Source: Litsea cubeba
Taxonomy: Eukaryota; Streptophyta; Magnoliopsida; Laurales; Lauraceae
DNA: 64,000 nt
Direction: 5' to 3'
Assembly: GCA_012931725.1 (NCBI GenBank)
Contig: CM022953.1
Location: forward strand, 62,927,316 to 62,991,315
The notes under the pieces were generated by a model. That model saw nothing but the letters and a program-made list of their open reading frames with translations. It did no database searches and had not been told where the DNA came from. The translations under genes and the position numbers were made by a program. Positions 25,206 through 33,404 of this stretch are shown here, piece by piece (within the stretch, counting starts at the first letter, position 1; each line of letters starts with the position of its first letter).

Positions 25206-25801
25206 GCGAGGAAGCGACGCTTAGTCGATACTCGCACAAATCGGAAGCAAGCGAACCACGTTCGACACTTCCAAAATCGCAGGGAAGCGACATTTCGTCG
25301 GTACTTGCAAAATCCAAAACTGTGGAGATGCAACATTTCAGTTGATATCCACAACCCAAATTTTAAAGGTTCGAAAAAACCTAAAAACTGTGGAGACGCA
25401 ACATTTCAGTTGATATCCACAACCCAGATTTCAAAGGTTCGAAAAAACCTAAAAAACTATGGAGACGCAACATTTCAGTTGATATCCACAACCCAAATTT
25501 CAAAGGTTCGAAAAAAATCTAAAAAACTGTGGAGACGCAACATTTCAGTTGATATCCATAACCCAAAGGTTCAAAAAAAAAACCACAAATTTCAAAAATC
25601 GTGGGGAAACGACATCAAGTCAGTACCCGCAAAACCAAAATTTTTGAAAAGCAAGGATGCGACATTCCATCGATACTTGCACCCAAATCCGCGAGGATGC
25701 GACATTCCATCGATACTCGCAACTGAATGAGCAAGGATGCGACATTCCATCGATACTTGCAAGAACATTCAGCAGGGAGGCGACTTTTAGTCGATACTTG
25801 C
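25206..25801 (+). repeat. Array of 11 hairpin units with covarying stems (copy 3)
   Basis: Eleven units start at 25206, 25279, 25321, 25389, 25458, 25528, 25601, 25651, 25691, 25731 and 25772. Most span exactly 30 bases. Each has an outer five-base stem, a GANR/RTA internal loop, an inner stem of three or four base pairs and a loop of 5-6. Outer stems vary together: GCGAG/CTCGC, GCAAG/CTTGC, GTGGA/TCCAC, with wobble forms GCAGG/CTTGC and GTGGG/CCCGC. Inner stems do likewise: CGAC/GTCG and CAAC/GTTG. The array lies between the converging ends of pol and the antisense gene. The inverted counterpart in copy 4 is at 54700-55222. Confidence 0.85.
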
Positions 25802-25814
25802 ATTTTTTGAAAAC

Positions 25815-26225
25815 CAAACCGGCTATAAATGCCATCAAAACAGGCTATAAATGCCACAAACCGGCTATAAATGCCATCAAAATAGGCTATAAATGCCACA
25901 AACCGGCTATCGATGCCACTAAAAAAAAACCGGCTATCAATGCCACAAACAAAAAAAAAACTTGGATTTAAAAAAAAACGGCTATCAATGCCACCAAAAC
26001 AAAACAGGCTATCAATGCCACCAAAAACCGGCTATAGATGCCACAAAACAAACCGGCTATCGATGCCACCAAAACAAAACCGGCTATCAATGCCACCAAA
26101 ACTGGCTATAGATGCCACAAAAAAAAAAAAAACTCGGCTATCAATGCCACAAGAAAAGCTGGCTCTCATGCCAAAATTGGCTTCCATGCCACAAACAAAA
26201 ACCTGGCTTTCATGCCAAAACAATC
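25815..26225 (+). repeat. GGCTATNNATGCC tandem array (copy 3)
   Basis: About thirteen copies of GGCTAT, two bases, ATGCC (central variants AA, CA, CG, AG) are separated by A-rich spacers of 7-35 bases. Three degenerate GGCT..CATGCC copies follow. The same motif, with ACGCC, is tandemly repeated in the family's LTRs at 3795-3870, 20727-20765 and 40949-41045. Confidence 0.85.
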
Positions 26226-26527
26226 ACTTGACAAAAGATTTTCACAAAATGACAACCTTTGATCAAATCCCATTTAGCAATTACTTTTATCACAAAAGAT
26301 TCAAGTGAGCGTAGGGATAACAAAGAAAAAAGAGCATCCCATTTAGCAATTACTTTTATCACAAAAAGATTCAAATGAGCGTAGGGATAACAAAAAAAAA
26401 GAGTACCAAAAAATACATGTGGTACCAAAAAAAAGAAAGTGTTCACAAGCACTAAAAAAAAAAGTACCAAAAAAATACAAGTGGTACCAAAAAAAAAGAA
26501 AGAAGGATGGTTTCTGTAAACAGGAGC
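26226..26527 (+). repeat. Short direct repeats next to the antisense gene's 3' end
   Basis: A 59-bp block at about 26267-26325 is repeated at 26336-26394. A GGTACC-containing block at 26402-26439 is repeated at 26463-26501. Equivalent T-rich sequence follows the antisense gene in copy 4 (54010-54340). On the minus strand this is the antisense gene's downstream sequence, so it may hold its polyadenylation region. Confidence 0.65.
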
Positions 26528-27069
26528 TCAATAAAAAATGGTCTCCAGCCAAGAGTTCAGCTCCTTAAGCAAACTTTTGGCCTCATCCGTCAAGGATTCC
26601 AAGGCACGCTTCTTCAGGAACCTGCCATGAGATGCTGGGGTGGGCTGAAACCCTTCTTTTGCACTGGGAAGCTTCCCTCGAGCAGTTTTCCATTGTTTGT
26701 TCTCATCAGACTTCCTTTTGAGAACTCGATTGGCATCCGTAACTCGATGAATCAGAGCAGTCTCCCTTTCACGAGCCTCTGTTATTTCAGTCCACTTGGC
26801 AGCGACTTGTGCCTGCAGATGCTCAAGACGTTTCCTGGCCTCATCGACCTCCCTATTAAGGATGTTAAGGTCATGTGTCAGCCTAATGATGGTTATCTCT
26901 TCTAAGTTCCTCTCTCGGACTGCCTGTTTCTTGCTTTCTGTAGCCTCATCCAGGTCAGATTGAGCCTTATCCGCAGGGTCCAAGAACATCTCCTTGAAGA
27001 ACTGATCGTCAGGAAAAACCCATGGTCTCAAACCACTTGTCACCCAGCTCAATGATCCTATTAACGATC

Positions 27070-27140
27070 TGTTAGCAAGGACCTGTTTTAAAAGAGATCA
27101 CTGATTCACCCCCCCCTCTCAGTGATCACGAGATCTAACA
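27070..27140 (+). repeat. 71-bp remnant of the Copia 5' LTR
   Basis: TGTTAGCAAGG directly follows the CGATC duplication and the segment ends ATCTAACA just before the primer-binding site. It does not start like the 3' LTR (TGTTGGAATTTG at 32460), so only the last part of a longer LTR is present. It sits directly at the integration site. Confidence 0.75.
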
Positions 27141-27142
27141 AT

Positions 27143-27154
27143 TGGTATCAGAGC
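27143..27154 (+). other. Primer-binding site of the Copia element
   Basis: TGGTATCAGAGC, complementary to the 3' end of initiator tRNA-Met, lies two bases after the LTR end. Confidence 0.9.
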
Positions 27155-27208
27155 GTAAGGTTTCCCTTGATAAGCTTAACACGCTAAGGGTGATCTTTGT
27201 CAAATCAC

Positions 27209-28561
27209 ATGGCAACCAGCACAGCGAATATGAAAGCACCGTTGTTTGATGGTTCTAATTACAGCTTTTGGAAGATTAGAATGCAGGCCTTCATCAAATC
27301 TCTTGGCTATGATGTCTGGGAGACTGTCAGAGTCGGTTACAATTCTGCCATTGTACCCACTGATGCTGCAACGAAGAAGTTAGCAGACAACGACTCTAAG
27401 GCGCAGAATGCACTCTTTAGCGGCCTTGTTGACAGCGAGCTGATCAAAGTTATAGCATGCAAGACAGCCAAGGAAATCTGGGATAAGCTGAAAAGCATCC
27501 ATGAAGGAGATGAGAAGATCAAAGAAGCGAAATTGCAAACTCATCGCTCCCAATTTGAGTCGCTTCGCATGGAGGATAACGAGAATGTTGATTCTTACAT
27601 GCAACGGGTGAATGAAGTCACGAATGACATTCGTGGACTAGGAGAGGAGATTAAAGAACCAGTCATCGTCAAAAAGGTTCTAAGATCTCTCCTTCCCCGG
27701 TTTGATTCTAAAGTCTCAGCCATAGAAGAAGCCAAAGATCTGAACGAGTTTTCAATGGATGAGCTGCATGGTTCTCTCACTGCCTATGAGATGCGCATAG
27801 GTAAGACGTCTTCATCGGATAGAGAAGCGGCCTTCAAAGTTCAGAAAAAGGCAAAAAGAGATTGCTGGTCATGATTCTGATGATGATGAGCTTGAGGCTC
27901 AATTTATTAGAAGGCTGAAGAAAGGAAGCAATGGCAAGTATAAAGGGAAGCTACCCTTTAAATGCTTCAATTGTGGCGGTGTTGGCCACTTTGCTGCGAA
28001 GTGCCCGCTGAAAGAAGACAATGATAATGACTCTTATGTTGATAAGAGTAAATGGAAGAAGAATTTCAGAAAGAAGGGCAAAGCAAAGAGCTTCATCAGT
28101 CAGCATAATGACAGCACGTCTGAATCTTCGGACGATGATGAATCAGTCGAGGCGACTGAAGCACTCTTCATGGTTACTATTGAAGAAGACGATGAGCAAG
28201 AGCTGGAAAACGAAGAGGAGGCTGAAGTGAATCTTGAAGAAGAGCTCATTGCTGCACTTGAGGAGCTTAGCAAGGAGCGAAGATCAAGTAAGAAAAATCT
28301 GAAACTTCTTCATGAATCTGAAATTTCAGTTATTGCTTTGAAAACTGAATTAGAAGAGTATAAAAGAATGGTAGATGTCCTAGAAATACAAATCTGTACC
28401 AAAACTGAGGAAGTGATGAAACTTGAGAATGAAATCCTTGGAGCAAGGACTGAAAATATGCAAATGAAACAAAAGCTCAAGGAGTTTCAAGCTATCAATG
28501 GTACATTAAAGCTGAATGAAATTTTGAAAGTTCAAAGACCCCCTCACTTCAGATTGGAATA
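27209..28561 (+). pseudogene. gag: Copia gag (one internal frameshift)
   Basis: The first ATG in a good context is at 27209. The frame to 27874 encodes a UBN2-type capsid with LFDGSNYSFWKIRM near the start and QTHRSQFESLRMED in the middle. One extra A in an A-run near 27855 shifts the frame. Gag then continues with a CCHC knuckle (CFNCGGVGHFAAKC) at about 27964-28005, an acidic segment, and a long leucine/glutamate-rich coiled coil to 28561. It forms the capsid that packages the element RNA. Both frame breaks sit in homopolymers, so sequencing error is possible. Confidence 0.8.
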
Positions 28562-31500
28562 GGATTTGAGAATGGAGAATCTTCTAAGGTTACACCTTCT
28601 GTAGAGACGGTGTTTGTAAAGCAAGTTACTACACCTTCCAATTCTGTGAAGCCCACACTGCCTAGAAAAGAGCCCATTCAAGTGAGAAAGGACATGAAGC
28701 CTAACCAGCCATATAAAAGATACAAATTTTATGGCTATTGTTATCATTGCAATAGGTATGGACATAGAAGGGCAGATTGTAAATTCTATGTGAGAAACAG
28801 CCCAGTTGTGAGAAGGAACCCTTTCTCAATCCTAAATAGCCACAATATTGAGTGCTATATGTGTCATAATTATGGACACATGGCTAGGGATTGTAGGCTG
28901 CCTACTGCTAAACCAATTCAGGTTGAAAAGAAACCCAAGTTAGTCAAAACTTGGAGGGCAAAGAAAAGTGCAGAAAAAGGCAAGGAATCTCTCATTGTGC
29001 AAACCGCTTACAATGCACAAAAGAAGACAGCACCATGGGTCCTTGATAGTGGCTGTTCGAGTCATATGACTGGTGATAAAGAAAAATTCATCAAGTTACA
29101 GCACTATGAAGGTGGTTCGGTAAAGTTTGGTAACAATGATGGTGCCAAAATTGTTGGAAAAGGTGTTGTTCAGCTGATGGCAAACAAGATCAGATCTGAA
29201 GAGGTCTTATATGTGTCTGGATTGAGACACAATCTGTTGAGTGTGAGCCAGATCTGTGATAAGGGCCACGAAATTGTTTTTACAAAGAATGGGTTTGCTA
29301 TCAAGAAGAGTAGCAACGGCAAAACAGTGGCTACTGGGTCAAGGACTGCTGGAAATCTTTACACCTTGTCAGATGGAGCTGAAAAGACATGCTTATTGAG
29401 TCGGTCAGAAGAGAGTTGGTTGTGGCACAAACGCCTTGGGCATCTAAGCTTTGGCAACATGTCAAAGATTTGCAATTCAAAGGCTGTTAGAGGTATGGCT
29501 ACAGTTGAAAAGCCTTCAAACCCCATTTGTGACTCTTGTCAAAAGGGAAAGCAAACGAGGGTAATGTTCAAGACGAAGGAGCATCATACGAAGAAACCTC
29601 TTGAGCTGGTACACACTGATCTCTGTGGACCGATGCGGACTCAAAGCACCAATGGAGATAAGTATTTTATGCTTTGCATTGATGATTTTACTCGCATGAC
29701 ATGGGTATTATTTCTTAAGCATAAACATCAAGCACTTGATCGGTTCAAAGTGTTTAAAGCACAGGTTGAAAACATGCTAGGGAAGCAGATCAAGACGCTA
29801 AGGTCTGATCGTGGAGGCGAATTCACATCTGATGAATTCACTAAGTATTGTGAACATCATGGCATCCAAAGACAATACTCAGCCCCTAGAACTCCACAGC
29901 AGAATGGAGTTGTTGAGCGCAAGAACCGCACTGTGCAAGAAATGGCACGCACCATGCTGATTGAAAGTAAGATGGCTGATAAGTATTGGAAAGAGGCGAT
30001 TCATACGGCTGTTTATATTCAGAATCGTTGCTTGATCAGGCCACATGAAGATAAAACACCTTATGAGCTATGGTTTGGAAGAAAAGCTACAGTCAAGCAC
30101 TTCAGAGTCTTCGGTAGCAAGTGTTACATCAAGCGGCTCGAACAAAATCCGGGCAAATTTGAAGAAAGAGCCGATGAAGGTATTTTCCTGGGTTACTCAT
30201 CCTCTAGTAAAGCTTACAGATGCCTTAACAAAAGGACCAGAAAAATTATTGAAAGTGCTGATGTTAGAATTGATGAAAACCATGAGTCAAAGAAGGTAAC
30301 TCATAATGACAGTCCAGTGTATGAGGACTCGAGTGAGATTGATGATGAAGTGGCTGAACCTGATTCTGAAAAGGCAAAAGATGATTCAGAGGATACTTCT
30401 CCTAGAAAGAAAAGTACTTGGGTAGAGCAACACCCTAAGGATCAAATCATTGGAGATCCTGAGGCCGGTGTAAAAACTAGACAAAGTGTAGTTAGCAATT
30501 ACTCACTTGTGTCCACCATTGAGCCCAAGACAGTAGCTGAAGCTAGTCTAGATGAAAGCTGGTTAAAAGCTATGCATGAGGAGTTGGAGCAGATTGAGAA
30601 AAACTCCACATGGGAACTAGTCCCTAGACCTACTGATAAGAATGTGATTGGTACAAAATGGGTCTTTCGGAACAAGCTGAATGAAGATGGTCAGGTCATA
30701 CGAAACAAGGCAAGGTTGGTTTGTAAAGGCTATGCACAAGTTGAAGGCATAGATTTTGAAGAGACCTTTGCACCGGTGGCTCGTCTGGAAGCCATTCGTA
30801 TGTTTCTTGCATTGGCTGCCTATAAAACCTTCAAGGTATTTCAGATGGATGTTAAGTCAGCTTTCTTGAATGGTTTACTTGAAGAAGAGGTCTACATTGA
30901 GCAACCTGATGGCTTTCTAATTAGCAAAAATTCAGACTTAGTTTGCAAGCTGAAGAAGGCTCTATATGGACTGAAACAGGCGCCAAGGGCATGGTATGCA
31001 AGGCTGGATCTTTATCTTCGCAAGATTGGTTTTGGAAAAGGACTAGTTGATAGCAATCTGTATGTCAAATCTGATTCAAGCAAACAGCTGGTGGTTATTG
31101 TTTATGTTGATGACATAATATTTGGAGGCAATGATGAGAATATGTGCAGGATTTTTGCTGAAGATATGACGAAAGAATTTGAGATGTCTATGCTTGGAGA
31201 GCTAAAGTTCTTCCTAGGATTACAAGTTCAGCAGCTGAAAAATGGTATTTTTATATCTCAGATGAAATATATAAAGGAAATGCTGAAGCGTTTTAACATG
31301 GAAGACAGCAAGCCCGTGAGCACGCCAATGACAACGAACACGAAACTTAGCAAAGATGATAAGGCTTCGTCCGTTGATCACACCACCTATCGTTCTATGA
31401 TAGGAAGCTTGCTTTACTTGACTGCTACAAGACCAGATCTTCTACAAGCAGTATGTATGGTGGCTCGATTTCAAGCATCACCAACTGAGACGCACCTTAC

Positions 31501-32056
31501 AGCAGTGAAAATGATATTTCGATATCTAAAAGGTACTATGGAGCTTGGAATATGGTATCCTAAAGGTAAATCCTTTACTCTTGTCGCATACTCAGACGCC
31601 GATTGGGCTGGTTGCGTAGATGATCGCAAGAGTACAAGTGGTGGTGCATTCTATCTTGGTGATAGATTGGTAGCTTGGCACAGCAAGAAGCAAGACTCCG
31701 TCTCACTTTCGACAGCGGAAGCAGAATATATTGCAGCGGCAACTTGTTGTACGCAAGTGTTATGGATGCGGCAAATGCTCTCTGATTTAGGAGTTCCAAC
31801 AACAGATCCTACGCCGATCCTCTGTGATAACACTAGTGCAATTCATATCTCCAAGAATCCAGTTCAGCATTCAAGGACTAAGCATGTTGCAATCCGCTAT
31901 CACTTTCTCAAGGATAAAGTTGCAGATGGTGAGGTAAAGTTGGAATACGTTCCTACTACTGAGCAAGTGGCTGATATCTTCACAAAACCTTTGCCAAAGG
32001 AAGTCTTCGAGTATCTCCGAAAGAAATTAGGAGTTACTCACTCTCCTACACCTTAG
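28520..32056 (+). CDS. pol: Copia pol: protease, integrase, reverse transcriptase, RNase H
   Basis: An open frame of more than 1,150 codons, in a different frame from gag; the change falls in a C-run near 28541. In order: two more CCHC knuckles (CYHCNRYGHRRADC, CYMCHNYGHMARDC), protease WVLDSGCSSHMTG, integrase with WHKRLGH zinc finger and D-D-E residues in HTDLCGP, SDRGGEF and GVVERKNRT, reverse transcriptase with KARLVCKGYAQ and YVDD, and RNase H with YSDADWAG, STAEAEYIA and CDNTSAI. The stop TAG is at 32054-32056. No internal stop suggests a fairly recent insertion. The natural N-terminus is a gag-pol fusion, so no separate start is proposed. Confidence 0.92.
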   Translation, partial: NFESSKTPSLQIGIGFENGESSKVTPSVETVFVKQVTTPSNSVKPTLPRKEPIQVRKDMKPNQPYKRYKFYGYCYHCNRYGHRRADCKFYVRNSPVVRRNPFSILNSHNIECYMCHNYGHMARDCRLPTAKPIQVEKKPKLVKTWRAKKSAEKGKESLIVQTAYNAQKKTAPWVLDSGCSSHMTGDKEKFIKLQHYEGGSVKFGNNDGAKIVGKGVVQLMANKIRSEEVLYVSGLRHNLLSVSQICDKGHEIVFTKNGFAIKKSSNGKTVATGSRTAGNLYTLSDGAEKTCLLSRSEESWLWHKRLGHLSFGNMSKICNSKAVRGMATVEKPSNPICDSCQKGKQTRVMFKTKEHHTKKPLELVHTDLCGPMRTQSTNGDKYFMLCIDDFTRMTWVLFLKHKHQALDRFKVFKAQVENMLGKQIKTLRSDRGGEFTSDEFTKYCEHHGIQRQYSAPRTPQQNGVVERKNRTVQEMARTMLIESKMADKYWKEAIHTAVYIQNRCLIRPHEDKTPYELWFGRKATVKHFRVFGSKCYIKRLEQNPGKFEERADEGIFLGYSSSSKAYRCLNKRTRKIIESADVRIDENHESKKVTHNDSPVYEDSSEIDDEVAEPDSEKAKDDSEDTSPRKKSTWVEQHPKDQIIGDPEAGVKTRQSVVSNYSLVSTIEPKTVAEASLDESWLKAMHEELEQIEKNSTWELVPRPTDKNVIGTKWVFRNKLNEDGQVIRNKARLVCKGYAQVEGIDFEETFAPVARLEAIRMFLALAAYKTFKVFQMDVKSAFLNGLLEEEVYIEQPDGFLISKNSDLVCKLKKALYGLKQAPRAWYARLDLYLRKIGFGKGLVDSNLYVKSDSSKQLVVIVYVDDIIFGGNDENMCRIFAEDMTKEFEMSMLGELKFFLGLQVQQLKNGIFISQMKYIKEMLKRFNMEDSKPVSTPMTTNTKLSKDDKASSVDHTTYRSMIGSLLYLTATRPDLLQAVCMVARFQASPTETHLTAVKMIFRYLKGTMELGIWYPKGKSFTLVAYSDADWAGCVDDRKSTSGGAFYLGDRLVAWHSKKQDSVSLSTAEAEYIAAATCCTQVLWMRQMLSDLGVPTTDPTPILCDNTSAIHISKNPVQHSRTKHVAIRYHFLKDKVADGEVKLEYVPTTEQVADIFTKPLPKEVFEYLRKKLGVTHSPTP

Positions 32057-32459
32057 GAGATGTGCCACAAAGGGGGAGCAATGAATTCGTTGAATATCTT
32101 ATTTGCTCCTAGATTGGTCCCTTTGGAATTATTGTCAAAGGGGGAGAAGATTATGCATGGAAAGGTTGATATGCATGTCATCTTGAGAAGGTTATCTGGA
32201 GATTGGTATCAAGTTATGCTGAGAAGATTATGCAAGGAAAGACTATATGCATGTTGAAGTTAGTCTTATGCTAAGAAGATGGAAATATGATAGCATGAGG
32301 AAGATGGAAGATTGGAATGAAAATTGGTATCAAGATAGTGAATGAGAAGATCATGTTCCAAGGGGAGTTTATTGTTCTAAAAAGGCTCTATGATGTCAAC
32401 ATGTTCCAAGTGTCTGTGTTGAAGTTCCAAGTGTTGCCAACAATTCCAAAGGGGGAGAT
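32057..32459 (+). other. Copia 3' untranslated region and polypurine tract
   Basis: No frame of note. AAGGGGGAG-type blocks occur near 32070, 32140 and 32450. The last (about 32447-32459) abuts TGTTGGAATTTG and is the likely plus-strand primer. An envelope-like frame, seen in some SIRE elements, is absent. Confidence 0.75.
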
Positions 32460-33404
32460 TGTTGGAATTTGAGATGCATTGAGTTGAATCTTGAAGCATT
32501 GGTGTGTTTGGTGTCTCAAGCATCAAATTGTATTGGAATTATTGTCAACACTATGTCTCAATCATGTGTTGAAAGAGTGGAAGTGATAGAGCTCAAGAAG
32601 AATGAAAAAGGAAAACAGTGAAGAAAATCAGTTTTTCCTGGTGCAGTGTACCCGGTCGACCGAGCTCCCTGGCCGGTCGACCGAGCATGAAGAAAGTGCA
32701 AAATCAGAGCTTACAGTTATTTTTGACACAGAGGTCATCCGGTCGACCCAGCTCCTGGTGCGGTCAACCGAGCATGCACGCGGTCGACCGAGGCTTCCAG
32801 GATGTCGACCGAGCTCGGGTTCCAGAATTTGACAACTTACAACTTTTTGAAAGTTCGTCAGGCGCCCAGTTCACCCGGTCGACCGAGCAAAGTATGATGT
32901 CGACCGAGCACACACAGACAGCAAGTAACGCAGAATTAGAAGTCTTTTGCTAAAAGTTAGGAATTTTTTGTAATTCCTAACAACAATTTGACGCCTGGGC
33001 GCCTGACGAACTTTCAAAAAGTTGTAAGTTGTCAAATTCTGGAACCCGAGCTCGGTCGACATCCTGGAAGCCTCGGTCGACCGCGTGCATGCTCGGTTGA
33101 CCGCACCAGGAGCTGGGTCGACCGGATGACCTCTGTGTCAAAAATAACTGTAAGCTCTGATTTTGCACTTTCTTCATGCTCGGTCGACCGGCCAGGGAGC
33201 TCGGTCGACCGGGTACACTGCACCAGGAAAAACTGATTTTCTTCACTGTTTTCCTTTTTCATTCTTCTTGAGCTCTATCACTTCCACTCTTTCAACACAT
33301 GATTGAGACATAGTGTTGACAATAATTCCAATACAATTTGATGCTTGAGACACCAAACACACCAATGCTTCAAGATTCAACTCAATGCATCTCAAATTCC
33401 AACA
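32460..33404. repeat. 410-bp-arm palindrome formed by Copia LTR sequence
   Basis: Bases 32460-32869 and 32995-33404 are exact reverse complements wherever compared, with no length change; paired positions sum to 65864. The spacer is 125 bp. The left arm is the normal 5' part of the 3' LTR; the right arm is the same sequence inverted. Both arms carry several CGGTCGACCGAG motifs. The spacer contains a smaller hairpin, GTTAGGAATT/AATTCCTAAC, at about 32956-32981. Frames with identical proteins on the two strands (32602-32832 and 33032-33262) follow from the symmetry and are not genes. Confidence 0.92.

Larger units (their letters stand above)
27070..33404 (+). mobile_element. Copia element with a palindromic 3' end, 6,335 bp
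   Basis: Both ends are flanked by CGATC (27065-27069 and 33405-33409). The sequence outside rejoins exactly the antisense gene as seen uninterrupted near 53465, so these are true insertion ends. The element has a 71-bp 5' LTR remnant, a tRNA-Met primer site, gag, pol, a polypurine tract, a 3' LTR start at 32460, and then an inverted copy of the LTR start ending ...CAACA at 33404. An YVDDIIFG reverse transcriptase motif and a long gag suggest the SIRE/Maximus lineage, as inference. No envelope-like frame follows pol. Confidence 0.9.

Noticed and set aside
25206..25801. Hammerhead ribozyme array, as in retrozymes
   Set aside because: The conserved CTGATGA and GAAA core elements are absent.
25206..26225. 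CRISPR array
   Set aside because: Repeats are variable, spacers are short and A-rich, and the region is inside a plant retrotransposon.
32057..32459. Envelope-like frame after Copia pol
   Set aside because: Only short frames are present and no membrane segment is found.
32602..33262. Two genes with the same protein on opposite strands
   Set aside because: Explained by the 410-bp palindrome of LTR sequence; no domain and no coding signal.
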